Shown: one piece after another, positions 28,031-37,420 of the stretch
Numbering within the stretch: the first letter of the stretch is position 1
Layout of the letters: each line of letters begins with the position of its first letter
NCBI GenBank assembly: GCA_020860245.1
Contig: JAJBUQ010000002.1
Span: 1-57,538 of the forward strand
Direction: 5' to 3'
Origin: Rikenellaceae bacterium
GTDB taxonomy: Bacteria > Bacteroidota > Bacteroidia > Bacteroidales > Rikenellaceae
Length of the DNA stretch: 57,538 nt
Position numbers and translations under genes: made by a program
Notes under the pieces: generated by a model
The model's input: the letters and a program-made list of their open reading frames with translations, nothing else
Told to the model about the DNA's origin: nothing
Database searches by the model: none

Positions 28031-29572
28031 CTATCTGTTTAATCCCCATGTATCCCTGTCGAGACTTCGGTAATTTATCGCCTCGGCGATATGATGTTTG
28101 AGTATGTTTTTTTCTCCGTCAAGGTCCGCAATGGTTCTGGATAATTTGAGAATTCGGTCGTAAGCCCGTGCCGAGAGGTTCAGCTTCTCCATAGCCGCCT
28201 TAAGAAGTTCCGCAGAGTCATGGCCGAGTCCGCAATAGGCATCGAGATGTCTTGAATTCATCATCGAATTGGTATGAATATTATCTGCTTTGAACCGTTC
28301 GGACTGTATCGTTCTCGCAGCGATCACACGCTCGCGGATCTTGACGCTCGGTTCGCCTGTCCGTCTGTTCGACAGCTCCCCTATATCCACCGGAGTCACT
28401 TCGATGTGCATATCGATCCTGTCGAGCAATGGACCTGAAATTCTGTTCATATATCTCGCGACAGCGCCCTGACTGCATACGCACTCTTTGGACGGATGGT
28501 TGAAATATCCGCACGGACATGGATTCATCGAAGCGATCAGCATAAAGTTCGACGGATATTTTATCGTGTACTTGGCACGTGATATGGTTATAAATTTATC
28601 TTCCAGCGGCTGCCTCAAAACCTCGAGTACATTCCTCGGAAACTCAGGAAGTTCGTCCAGAAATAATATCCCGTTATGCGCCAGAGATATCTCTCCCGGT
28701 TGAGGATTGCCTCCGCCTCCGACAATCGAGACCGGAGAAGCTATGTGGTGAGGCGATCGAAACGGGCGCTGAGTCATAAGCCCTCTCTCGGCCCCTGTCT
28801 TGCCTGCCACGGAGTGTATCTTCGTCGTCTCAAGGGCTTCTCTCAAAGTCATGGGCGGCATTATCGTGGGCATTCGTTTGGCAAGCATCGTCTTGCCGGA
28901 GCCCGGAGCTCCTACCATAAGAACATTATGTCCGCCTGCAGCCGCGATCTCCAATGCTCGTTTAACATGTTCTTGTCCCTTGACTTCTGAAAAATCGAAG
29001 TCGAAATTATTGAGTTTTGAAAAATATATTTCTCTGGTATCGAATGTTACCGGAAGAATGTTAGATGCTCCCGAGAGGAGTTCTACTACCTCTGTACCCG
29101 ATTCAACCCCGTAAACCTCAAGCCCGTCCACCACCGCAGCTTCGCCCGCATTTTTTTGAGGTAGGATAAACCCTTTAAAACCCTCTTCCCGTGCCTTGAT
29201 CGCTATCGGTAATGCTCCCTTGATCGGAAGAATTTTACCGTCGAGCGACAGCTCTCCCATTATTACGTAATCGGTCAGCCTGCTGCAACTGATTTGTTCG
29301 GATGCCGCCAGTATTCCTACTGCAATAGGCAGGTCGTATGACGAACCTTCCTTGCGCATATCCGCGGGCGAGAGGTTGACGATAACCCGTTTACCCGGTT
29401 TTTTATATCCGTTATGCTCGAATGCGGATGTGATGCGGAAAAGGCTCTCTTTTACCGCATTGTCAGGCAGTCCGACTATATGATATTCCACACCGGGAGC
29501 AACGGATACTTCGACCGTAATGGTCACTGCATCGATCCCTTCAATGGCGCTGCCGAAGCATTTTACAAGCAT
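28031..29572 (-). CDS. comM: YifB/ComM-family Mg-chelatase-like AAA+ ATPase
   Basis: The start is the ATG at 29572 (MLVKCFGSAIEGID); the frame is open 12 codons upstream without a better start. Domains: N-terminal ChlI-like Lon-S5 fold (ISVAPGV...VGLPDNAVKES), AAA+ core with Walker A GAPGSGKTMLAKRMP and Walker B GILFLDELPEF, sensor-rich LIASMNPCPCGYFNHP with a CPC...C zinc knuckle, and the C-terminal helical domain. ComM is a hexameric helicase that promotes branch migration during natural transformation. It heads the operon and precedes comEC. It ends in TAG, showing TAG is a real stop in this genome. Confidence 0.9.
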   Translation of the reverse strand: MLVKCFGSAIEGIDAVTITVEVSVAPGVEYHIVGLPDNAVKESLFRITSAFEHNGYKKPGKRVIVNLSPADMRKEGSSYDLPIAVGILAASEQISCSRLTDYVIMGELSLDGKILPIKGALPIAIKAREEGFKGFILPQKNAGEAAVVDGLEVYGVESGTEVVELLSGASNILPVTFDTREIYFSKLNNFDFDFSEVKGQEHVKRALEIAAAGGHNVLMVGAPGSGKTMLAKRMPTIMPPMTLREALETTKIHSVAGKTGAERGLMTQRPFRSPHHIASPVSIVGGGGNPQPGEISLAHNGILFLDELPEFPRNVLEVLRQPLEDKFITISRAKYTIKYPSNFMLIASMNPCPCGYFNHPSKECVCSQGAVARYMNRISGPLLDRIDMHIEVTPVDIGELSNRRTGEPSVKIRERVIAARTIQSERFKADNIHTNSMMNSRHLDAYCGLGHDSAELLKAAMEKLNLSARAYDRILKLSRTIADLDGEKNILKHHIAEAINYRSLDRDTWGLNR

Positions 29573-29605
29573 AAATTCTTTTACGATATAAAAAATAATA
29601 TTATA

Positions 29606-29613
29606 CAAAGATA
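29606..29613 (-). promoter_or_regulatory. -7 promoter box for the comM operon
   Basis: On the minus strand the sequence is TATCTTTG, an exact TAnnTTTG match about 34 bp before the comM ATG. No clear -33 TTTG was seen. Confidence 0.6.
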
Positions 29614-29975
29614 ATAAAAATGAAGTTATGGCATATTGCGGTCGGAAAAATAGAATTATCTGACAGGAAAAATCTGGATAAAAGTTGGAATTTTAATCTG
29701 AAATTTATATATTCGATAATAAATCTAAACGAAAAATATGAAATTTTATAAAATTATAATCCTACGTGCCGCTTTATCATTTGAATGCGGATGTGCCCGT
29801 AGTTCGGAAAAATCTTAAAACTTTATTCTTGAAAAACGGAATCAATTGCGGCGGAAACGTATATGTAGGCCTTCGGTATAAAAAAATATACACTATAACG
29901 GGAAATTCCACATAACATAAAATACCGCCCCCAATTGTAAAAATTATTACAAAAATTAAATAAACCGTGCTATTT
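29614..29975. other. AT-rich divergent intergenic region
   Basis: About 360 bp between the divergent comM and LRR genes. It must hold both promoters; only the comM -7 box is convincing. Short frames of 26-44 codons occur here but lack coding character. A 6-bp repeat TTGTAA/TTACAA near 29935-29952 is the only symmetry before the LRR gene. Confidence 0.5.
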
Positions 29976-32900
29976 ATGAGATTCCAAAACCAGCTCCTGA
30001 TTTTATTGCCGATTATTATTTTAACGGTAGGATGTTCCCGCAAGCCGTCGCGTCCGGGTGAACCCAAATTTTCGAGAAAAGTCGAACAGAGACGTCAGGA
30101 AACCGAACCGATTCTGGATAGCATATATTCTGCCTTCTATGGAGAGGGTTGGAGAAATGCGGGAATTATCTTAGAGATCGCTAAAGTCCGGAATATGAAA
30201 TCGGAAATGCTTCCGAGAGAGCTCAAAAAATATGAAAGGAAGGAACGGAAGTATCTTACACCTAATACAAAGGACACTACGGCTATTTACCGTTCTCTTC
30301 TCTACGGAGCCAAAATCGACAGGAAGATGCGTGTAACCGAGCTCGGATTCCTGAACTGGAAAAGAGGTAAGGAACAGGAACTCTCACCGGAAATACTGAA
30401 ACTTAAAAACCTACAGAGGCTAAAGCTGGAGAATTATACTATCGATGACAGTTCGTTCGAGATAATGTCCAAGGTCAAGGGTCTGGATCTAAATTATTCC
30501 CTCCTGTCCAAAGAGGATTATGAATATATATTCCGGTTAAACAACATCGACCGTCTCGGATTATCGACGAACAAGATGTCAGATGAAACATTTGACGAAT
30601 TGGTAAAAAAACAATATTTAAAAGAACTGAAAATATGGTATCAAGAGTTGAACGACAGAGATATAAGTAAATTTAAGAATCTCGAACGTCTGACTATATG
30701 GAATGCGGAGGATGAAATCACCGGATTATACGATCTGAAGAAACTTAAATATTTAGAAATTTTATCTCCTGAATTTACATTATCCGAGGATATTGTCCGT
30801 CTTAAAAATCTGGAATATTTAAACATTTGGAGACACCCTGCCGGCACTCTTCCTGAAAATATAACTAAGCTTAGAAAATTACGTGGTATTAATCTATCCG
30901 ATGCACATCTGTCCGGGACAATGCCGGAAAAATGGGGGCGGCTGCGCAAACTGCAATCCATAAATCTGAGCAATAACGAGTTTGAATCGACCATACCGCG
31001 CAGTATCGGAAAATTAAAACACTTAAAACACCTCGACTTGTCCGGTAATAAAATACACGGTAGAATACCGAAAAAGATAACCCGTTTGACCTCATTGCGC
31101 AACTTAAAACTTAATAATAATTTATTGGAAGGAACATTGCCTGACAAAATGGATCGCATGAACCAACTGGAAATTATCAATCTTTCAAATAATAATTTGT
31201 CAGGCGATATTCCAGCTTCAATCTTTCAGCTGGATAGTCTTCTTAGTTTAAATTTTAACTTTAACCAACTTACAGGCTCCATTCCTGAAAGTATCGGCAA
31301 TTTAAAAAAACTTCGCGACCTTAGCCTGGTAAGTAATCTCCTTGACGGCGAGCTTCCCCGCAGTTTCGCGAAATTACAAAGTCTGGAATATCTGGCACTA
31401 AGTGAAAATAATTTTACCGGAGAAATTTCGGAATTATTCCGAGACCTCAATTTAAAACTTGTCGATCTGGCTGAGAATAATTTTACCGGTCCGTTCCCTT
31501 CCAAAATAGGAGATAATACTGTTAATTATTTAAACCTTAACAATAACAATTTCAGCGGACCGTTGCCGGATAGTATAGGGGAATTTACCAGTTTAAGGTA
31601 TTTGTCTCTGGAACATAATAATTTTGAAGGAGACCTGCCTGAATCTTTATGGAAACTGGATAATTTATGGGATCTCTCCTTTTATGATAACTCATTTTCG
31701 GGTAATATCGATGGTGTAAGGGGATTGGAAAATCTACAAAGATTGATACTGAGTTCAAATAAATTCAGCGGAGAAATCCCAGAGGAAATAGGAGAGTTGA
31801 AAAATCTTCAATATTTTTACATTGCCCAAAATAAACTTACCGGAACAATTCCGGAATCTATATGCGGAATGGAGAGCCTTGTAGATTTTGCGATATGGGG
31901 AAATGAAATCGAAGGCTCACTTCCTGAATATATAGGAGAACTTCAAAATCTTCAACATCTCTCTGTCTCAGCCAATAAATTGACGGGCGAGTTACCCGAA
32001 TCTTTGTGGACTCTTGGTAAACTGCGGAATCTTTACCTGAATAACAACTCGTTTTCAGGTACTATAAACGGGATTGGAGAATTGAAAGATCTTCAAATTT
32101 TTAATATTTATCGAAATAATTTTACCGGTATTATTCCGGAAGAAATTTACGATTTGGAAAATCTTGAACAGTTGATTCTCGGTTTTAATAATCTTAAGGG
32201 CGGAATCAGTCCTAAAATATCCAACCTTAAAGATCTTTTTTATCTGACCCTCAGCGGTAATAACTTCACAGGCAATATTCCCTCCGAGTTGGGAGAGCTG
32301 AAAAAAATGAAGAATTTATGGTTGCAAGACAACAATTTTACAGGCGAAATTCCAGAGAGTTTTAAATATTTTACCAATCTTGAGGAGCTTGCTTTGGAGA
32401 ATAATCAATTAGAGGGAACCGTTTTCGATAAGATCCTACAAAATAAAAACCTGAAAATCATAAGATTGGGGAATAACGAATTTACGGGGAATCTTCCGGA
32501 AAAAATCGGAGATCTTGATAGTTTATCGTATCTGTCTGTACCTAACAATAATTTCAGCGGACCGTTGCCGGATTCTTTGTGGAACTTAAAAAATTTAAAA
32601 CAAATAGATTTCCTGAATAATTTATTTACAGGTAATATAAATGGAATCGGTAATTTAACCGCACTCGAAAGCGTAATTTTTAGCCTTAATGAATTCAGCG
32701 GAGAAATCCCTGAGGGGATAGGAGAGTTGAAAAATCTTCAATATTTATATCTTGCAATAAATGAGTTCGAAGGAGATATTCCGGAGCAGTTATATGAATT
32801 GAAAAATCTTAAGCAGCTATCTTTATCTAAAAATAAATTGAATGGAGCTATTCGTGAAAATATTCGTAAATTAACTGATCTTGAGGAGTTATATATCACA

Positions 32901-33716
32901 AATAATAAACTTACCGGCGAAATTCCAGAGATGCCCGGTTCAATTCGGAAACTTAATTTGTCTAATAATAATCTGATAGGCGGTATAGACGGTAAATTTA
33001 TTAATGCGGACAGTTTGGAGACATTGATTCTATCCTATAATAATCTTGAGGGTGAAATTCCGGTTGAAATAAGTGAACTTAAAAAACTTAAAGTATTTAA
33101 AATCTATCAAAATAATTTTACCGGTGTCATTCCGGAAGAAATCTACGATCTGGAAAATCTTGAACAGTTGATTCTCGGTTTTAATAATCTTAAGGGCGGA
33201 ATCAGTCCTAAAATATCCAACCTTAAAAATCTTTTTTATCTGACCCTAAGCGGTAATAACTTAACAGGCAGTATTCCTCAAGAGATTGGAGATTTGAAAA
33301 AAATAAAATATCTGTGGTTGCGGGATAATAATTTAACAGGAAAGATTCCAGAGAGTTTTAAACACATGGAAAATATGGAAGAAATCGCACTGGAAAATAA
33401 TAATCTCGAAGGAACCGTTTTCGATAAAATCGTACAAAATAAAAATCTTAAAATCATAAGATTGGAGAATAACAAATTTACCGGAAGTTTGCCGGAAGAA
33501 CTACTCCAACTGAAGATTTTAAATACTCTTAATATTGGCGGCAACAATTTTAGCGGTAAAATTCCATCCGGACTGAATTATATTAAAACTCTTATTCTAA
33601 ACGGGAATCGGTTTACCGGAGATTTACCGGAAGACCTTAGTGAGAGGGAGGATCTGGAAAAAAATATTATACCCCAGCAGAACGGATACGGTTTTACGGG
33701 CGGAAGCATTGATTGA
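29976..33716 (+). CDS. Giant leucine-rich-repeat lipoprotein, plant-RLK-like repeats
   Basis: About 1246 aa. I start at the ATG at 29976; a GTG three codons earlier is possible. The leader MRFQNQLLILLPIIILTVGC is a lipoprotein signal. After a basic linker, from about residue 130, some forty 23-24-residue repeats follow the plant-type consensus LxxLxxLxLxxNxLxGxIPxxIxxL, for example LKHLDLSGNKIHGRIPKKI and LQYLYLAINEFEGDIPEQL. No enzymatic or membrane-spanning domain follows; the chain ends with a Gly-rich tail. LRR solenoids bind proteins or glycans, so a surface adhesin or recognition role is inferred. Repeats near residues 713-842 recur almost identically near 1045-1174. It stands alone between divergent and co-directional neighbours. 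Confidence 0.85.
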   Translation: MRFQNQLLILLPIIILTVGCSRKPSRPGEPKFSRKVEQRRQETEPILDSIYSAFYGEGWRNAGIILEIAKVRNMKSEMLPRELKKYERKERKYLTPNTKDTTAIYRSLLYGAKIDRKMRVTELGFLNWKRGKEQELSPEILKLKNLQRLKLENYTIDDSSFEIMSKVKGLDLNYSLLSKEDYEYIFRLNNIDRLGLSTNKMSDETFDELVKKQYLKELKIWYQELNDRDISKFKNLERLTIWNAEDEITGLYDLKKLKYLEILSPEFTLSEDIVRLKNLEYLNIWRHPAGTLPENITKLRKLRGINLSDAHLSGTMPEKWGRLRKLQSINLSNNEFESTIPRSIGKLKHLKHLDLSGNKIHGRIPKKITRLTSLRNLKLNNNLLEGTLPDKMDRMNQLEIINLSNNNLSGDIPASIFQLDSLLSLNFNFNQLTGSIPESIGNLKKLRDLSLVSNLLDGELPRSFAKLQSLEYLALSENNFTGEISELFRDLNLKLVDLAENNFTGPFPSKIGDNTVNYLNLNNNNFSGPLPDSIGEFTSLRYLSLEHNNFEGDLPESLWKLDNLWDLSFYDNSFSGNIDGVRGLENLQRLILSSNKFSGEIPEEIGELKNLQYFYIAQNKLTGTIPESICGMESLVDFAIWGNEIEGSLPEYIGELQNLQHLSVSANKLTGELPESLWTLGKLRNLYLNNNSFSGTINGIGELKDLQIFNIYRNNFTGIIPEEIYDLENLEQLILGFNNLKGGISPKISNLKDLFYLTLSGNNFTGNIPSELGELKKMKNLWLQDNNFTGEIPESFKYFTNLEELALENNQLEGTVFDKILQNKNLKIIRLGNNEFTGNLPEKIGDLDSLSYLSVPNNNFSGPLPDSLWNLKNLKQIDFLNNLFTGNINGIGNLTALESVIFSLNEFSGEIPEGIGELKNLQYLYLAINEFEGDIPEQLYELKNLKQLSLSKNKLNGAIRENIRKLTDLEELYITNNKLTGEIPEMPGSIRKLNLSNNNLIGGIDGKFINADSLETLILSYNNLEGEIPVEISELKKLKVFKIYQNNFTGVIPEEIYDLENLEQLILGFNNLKGGISPKISNLKNLFYLTLSGNNLTGSIPQEIGDLKKIKYLWLRDNNLTGKIPESFKHMENMEEIALENNNLEGTVFDKIVQNKNLKIIRLENNKFTGSLPEELLQLKILNTLNIGGNNFSGKIPSGLNYIKTLILNGNRFTGDLPEDLSEREDLEKNIIPQQNGYGFTGGSID
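32115..32500 (+). repeat. Copy 1 of a long internal duplication in the LRR gene
   Basis: About five LRR units, recurring 996 bp (332 codons) downstream. Bases 32155-32231 (77 bp) are identical to 33151-33227, with similar but diverged flanks. The codon-exact offset keeps the repeat register. Confidence 0.85.
33111..33496 (+). repeat. Copy 2 of the internal LRR duplication
   Basis: Matches 32115-32500 at a 996-bp offset. The 77-bp perfect block within much less similar flanks suggests recent exchange or gene conversion between the two copies. Confidence 0.85.
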
Positions 33717-33772
33717 TTGTCAGACGGTAAATCCCGGTAAAATATTTGCATAAGCCCGTATTAAAAAACACC

Positions 33773-35242
33773 ATGAGAAGCAAAGTCGATACGGGATTCA
33801 AACTCAGCGTGCTTACGCTTATAATAATGAATGTCACCGCGGTAGTCAGTCTTAGAGGTTTACCGTCGGAAGCGGTGTACGGACTATCTTCGGCGTTCTA
33901 TTACCTGTTTGCAGCGGTGGTATTCCTTGTCCCCACGGCTATGGTCGCTGCGGAGCTTGCGGCTATGTTCAGCGATAAAGAAGGAGGAATGTTCAGGTGG
34001 GTCGGCGAGGCACTCGGTGCGCGTACAGGATTCCTTGCGATATAGCTTCAGTGGCTGGAGAGCACGATCTGGTATCCGACCGTACTCACCTTCGGAGCGG
34101 TAGCGCTTGCGTTTATCGGATTGGATACAGCTCACGACATACAGTTAGCATCGAACAAAGAATTCACGCTGGCCGTGGTATTGGTTATATATTGGCTTGC
34201 CACTTTTATATCGCTCAAAGGACTCGGATGGGTAGGCAAGGTATCAAAAATCGGAGGAATCGTAGGTACAATAGTGCCTGCCTTGGTGTTGATAATCTTA
34301 GGAGTAATATATCTGACGACCGGAGGAGAAAATTATATGGATATGAGCCGCGGATTTATTCCCGATCTAACCCATTTTGACAACCTTGTACTCGCTTCCG
34401 GAATATTCCTGTTTTATTCCGGAATGGAGGTTATGGGAGTCCATGTTACTGACATCGACAATCCCAAGAAAAATTACCCTAAAGCTATATTCATAGGAGC
34501 CTTCATTACCGTATGTATATTGATCTTCGGTACGTTTGCTCTCGGATTCGTGATCCCTGCCAACGAGATAAACCTGACTCAGAGTCTCCTTATAGGGTTC
34601 GAAAATTACTTCGCTTATCTCCGCATGAGCTGGGCCTCTCCGATAATAGCTGTGGCTCTTGCGTTCGGAGTACTTGCCGGAGTACTGACTTGGGTGGCAG
34701 GCCCTTCTAAAGGCATATTTACAGTTGGTAAGGCAGGGTATCTTCCGAAATTTTTTCAACGGACAAATAAAATCGGGGTCCAGAAAAATATTCTCTATGT
34801 GCAGGGTGTCTTGGTTACTCTCCTGAGCCTCTTGTTCGTGGTAATGCCGTCCGTGCAGTCGTTTTATCAGGTGCTTACCCAGCTTACAGTTATACTCTAT
34901 CTTATTATCTATATTTTAATGTTTACTTCGGTGATCGTGCTCAGATACAAAATGCCTGATGCCGAGAGGCCGTTCCGAATAGGGAAGAAGAACGGGCTGC
35001 TGTGGTTTGTCGGATTACTCGGAATTTGTTCTTCGCTTTTCGCTTTGACACTCAGTTTTATACCGCCTGCGCAGATCAATACTGGCAGCGACTCTGTCTG
35101 GTTCTCCGTGTTGATCATAGGGACGCTCGTGGTAATAATCGTACCGTTTATTATCTACGCTCTCCGCAGACCCTCGTGGAAAAGCACGGATCAGAACGAT
35201 ACATTCCAGCCGTTCCATTGGGAGAAAAAGGTAAAATCATGA
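33773..35242 (+). pseudogene. gadC: Glutamate:GABA antiporter-type APC permease, interrupted by in-frame TAG
   Basis: The whole frame would give 489 residues with about twelve membrane helices. The start is ATG 33773 (MRSKVDTGFKLSVLTLIIM). TAG at 34043-34045 interrupts codon 91 in FLAI-stop-LQWLES; relatives have tryptophan there (from memory of the family), so TGG to TAG is likely. After it come WVAGPSKGIFTVGKAGYLP and the C-terminal membrane helices, all intact. GadC-type permeases exchange external glutamate or glutamine for internal GABA or glutamate and aid acid resistance. The 3' end overlaps the glutaminase start (ATGA), so they are one operon. Assignment to GadC rather than another APC antiporter rests on motifs and the neighbour. 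Confidence 0.8.
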
Positions 35243-36180
35243 AATTTAGCCGCGAACAAATAACTGACGCCGTCAAAGAGGCATATTCGAAGTGCGTGAA
35301 TATTCAGGAGGGTGCCAATGCCGATTACATTCCCTATCTTAAAAATATTCCTTCGGACCTTTTCGGAATTGCCGTGTCCCTTCCGGATGGCACGGTGGTG
35401 GAAGAAGGTGACACCGGATATATCTTCGGAATAGTGTCCGTGTCTAAAGTCCCTACGGCAATCCTCGTAATGAACCAGTATGGACCGGATATTCTCATGG
35501 ATAAAATAGGCGCCGACGCCACCGGACTTCCCTTCAATTCCATTTTCGCCATACTTCTGGAGAAGGACCACCCTTCGACTCCTCTTGTGAATTCCGGAGC
35601 GATATCCGCATGCAGTATGGTTCAGCCTGTCGGAGATTCTAATAAAAAATGGTCTGTAATTCACGATTTCATACAAAAAATGTGTGGTAGCGAATTAGGG
35701 GTGATCGAAGAATTATACCGATCCGAATCTGAAACTAATTTCAATAACAGATCGATAGCGTGGCTTCTTAAAAATTTTAACCGCATCTACGACGACCCCG
35801 ACCTGTCCCTTGATCTCTATACCCGCCAATGTTCGCTCGGAGTTACAGCGCGTCAGCTTGCCGTATGTGCCGGAACCTTAGCCAATAACGGAACCAATCC
35901 TGTCACGGGAGATCGGTTGTACCCTCAGGAGTATACCTCTAAAATCGTATCTCTTATCGCCACTGTCGGATTTTACGAACATACGGGCAACTGGATGTAT
36001 ACCGCAGGTATTCCTGCCAAAACAGGGGTAGGAGGGGGAATAATGGCCGTAATGCCCGGAGACTTCGGTATAGCCGCGTTCTCTCCCAAACTGGACGAAT
36101 CGGGTAATTCTGTTAAAGCGCAGGCTGCAATAAAATATATTGTAGAAAAATTAGGCGTGAATGTCTATGGTTGTAGGTAA
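35239..36180 (+). CDS. glsA: Glutaminase (serine beta-lactamase-like fold)
   Basis: The true start is ATG 35239 (MKFSREQITDAVKEAY), overlapping the permease TGA; the same frame stays open upstream without homology. It is 313 aa, the normal size. The Ser-Lys dyad is in FGIVSVSKVPTAIL, and TPLVNSGAISACSMV, ETNFNNRSIAWLLKNF and GIPAKTGVGGGIMAVMPG are family motifs. It hydrolyses L-glutamine to glutamate and ammonia in the cytoplasm; ammonia consumes protons. Pairing with a GadC-type antiporter is a known glutamine-based acid-resistance arrangement. Here the gene is intact although the partner carries a stop. Confidence 0.93.
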   Translation: MKFSREQITDAVKEAYSKCVNIQEGANADYIPYLKNIPSDLFGIAVSLPDGTVVEEGDTGYIFGIVSVSKVPTAILVMNQYGPDILMDKIGADATGLPFNSIFAILLEKDHPSTPLVNSGAISACSMVQPVGDSNKKWSVIHDFIQKMCGSELGVIEELYRSESETNFNNRSIAWLLKNFNRIYDDPDLSLDLYTRQCSLGVTARQLAVCAGTLANNGTNPVTGDRLYPQEYTSKIVSLIATVGFYEHTGNWMYTAGIPAKTGVGGGIMAVMPGDFGIAAFSPKLDESGNSVKAQAAIKYIVEKLGVNVYGCR

Positions 36181-36206
36181 ATAAGGAGTTACGTCATACC
36201 ATAATA

Positions 36207-36725
36207 TTATGGATGGTGTGCCTTTATAAAATGTGCAAAATCGGATAATGAACCGAATTCCGAATCTTTAGATATAAGTATAGTCTTCATTCCCAATCTC
36301 TTACCGAATTCCATATCCGAATGACTATCCCCTGCCATGTATGAACGTGCAAAATCTATCTTCGGGAAGTCTCTCTTCGCTTGTAAACCCATGCCTGTGT
36401 TGGGTTTACGATTCGGAGAGGTGCTGTCGGTATCCGTGCAGTAATAGATTGCGTCGATCCTGCCTCCGTGCGAAGCAATCGATTCACACATTTTTTCGTG
36501 TATGGACAGTAGTTCCTCCTCGGACATAATTCCTCGTCCCACTCCTCGCTGATTGGTCACGATAATTATCTTATCAAAGAATTTACCAAGTATGGATAGG
36601 GCATCGAGTACCCCCTCTTCGAATGCGAATTCCTTCCATGTTTTAACATAATCGTCCTGACGATGAACGTTGATAACTCCGTCGCGATCCAGGAACAGCG
36701 CGCTGTATTTGTAAAGATCAGCCAT
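36207..36725 (-). CDS. gmhB: D-glycero-D-manno-heptose bisphosphate phosphatase (HAD, GmhB/HddB-like)
   Basis: 172 aa. HAD motif I is LFLDRDGVINVHRQDDYV, motif II VTNQRGVGRG, and motif IV YMAGDSHSDMEFGKRLGM. It removes one phosphate from heptose 1,7-bisphosphate or its relative. The zinc loop of classical GmhB normally carries several Cys/His; here only one Cys remains (YYCTDTDSTSPNRKPNTGM), so the loop may not bind zinc. Last in the heptose operon and overlapping hddC by 8 bp. Convergent with glsA, with only 26 bp between. Confidence 0.85.
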   Translation of the reverse strand: MADLYKYSALFLDRDGVINVHRQDDYVKTWKEFAFEEGVLDALSILGKFFDKIIIVTNQRGVGRGIMSEEELLSIHEKMCESIASHGGRIDAIYYCTDTDSTSPNRKPNTGMGLQAKRDFPKIDFARSYMAGDSHSDMEFGKRLGMKTILISKDSEFGSLSDFAHFIKAHHP

Positions 36726-37419
36726 GGATCATCGTTTTAAAATCTTTGTTGGCCTTGTTGTAATCCTCAGGTACTCCTATGTCGATAAAATAATTGTCGT
36801 AATTGGTTCCGAAAATACTGAGCCTGTCCGTACTTTTTTCCATAATCTCGGTCTCGAACGAGAATTTACCGCTTAATCCGCCGAATATTTTATCTGACTT
36901 CCTGATACAGTATATCCCTCCGTTTATGAAGCCGTTGTCATAATATTCTTTCTCCTTGAATTCGGTAATTCTTCCGTCCGTATCCGTAACGACAGTGCCG
37001 TAGCGTGAAAAATTCTGCATGGGTTTCAAGGCTACGGAGATATCCGCGTCATTATGTATATGTGAGATGTAAAACTCTTCCAACGGTATATCGAACAAGG
37101 TATCCCCGTTTATAACCAGTACGTTATCTGTCTGCGATTTTGCCAGCGATTCCCGTATCGCTCCGCCTGTTCCTAATGGAAAATCCTCTACGCAAAATGA
37201 AACTTCGAAGTTCCATTCGCCCGATTGTACCCACTCCTCAACAATCTCGTGCATATAACCGAGAGATAGGATCGCGTGCGTAATGTTATTTTTTTCGAGT
37301 TGTTTAAAAATGTAAAACAAAAACGGCCTACCTGCAACAGACGCCATCACTTTGGGCATGTCCGATACTTCGGTTCGCAGCCTCGTTCCCAGACCCCCCG
37401 CAAGAATAATAGACTCCAT
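36718..37419 (-). CDS. hddC: D-glycero-alpha-D-manno-heptose 1-phosphate guanylyltransferase
   Basis: The start is ATG 37419 (MESIILAGGLGTRL), one base after the gmhA stop; a TTG nine codons upstream is less likely. 233 aa. The nucleotidyltransferase signature AGGLGTRLRTEVSDMPKVM includes the phosphate-binding loop and catalytic Lys; VLVINGDTLFD holds the metal-binding Asp. It transfers GMP to heptose 1-phosphate to make GDP-heptose. The neighbours supply all the other steps of the pathway. Confidence 0.88.
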   Translation of the reverse strand: MESIILAGGLGTRLRTEVSDMPKVMASVAGRPFLFYIFKQLEKNNITHAILSLGYMHEIVEEWVQSGEWNFEVSFCVEDFPLGTGGAIRESLAKSQTDNVLVINGDTLFDIPLEEFYISHIHNDADISVALKPMQNFSRYGTVVTDTDGRITEFKEKEYYDNGFINGGIYCIRKSDKIFGGLSGKFSFETEIMEKSTDRLSIFGTNYDNYFIDIGVPEDYNKANKDFKTMIHG

Positions 37420-37420
37420 A

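Noticed and set aside
29738-29818. A 26-codon frame with a short hydrophobic start and two cysteines
   Set aside because: Too short, with charged residues in the would-be leader and no neighbour support.
30400-33700. Regular DNA repeats that could be mistaken for a CRISPR array
   Set aside because: They are coding LRR units in one open frame with variable spacing and sequence; no CRISPR array or cas gene occurs in the window.
35002-35238. N-terminal extension of glutaminase
   Set aside because: The frame is open but overlaps the permease coding region; homology and length begin at 35239.
36199-36212. Palindrome CCATAATATTATGG between glsA and gmhB
   Set aside because: AT-rich, overlaps the gmhB stop and has no T-run; chance is likely.
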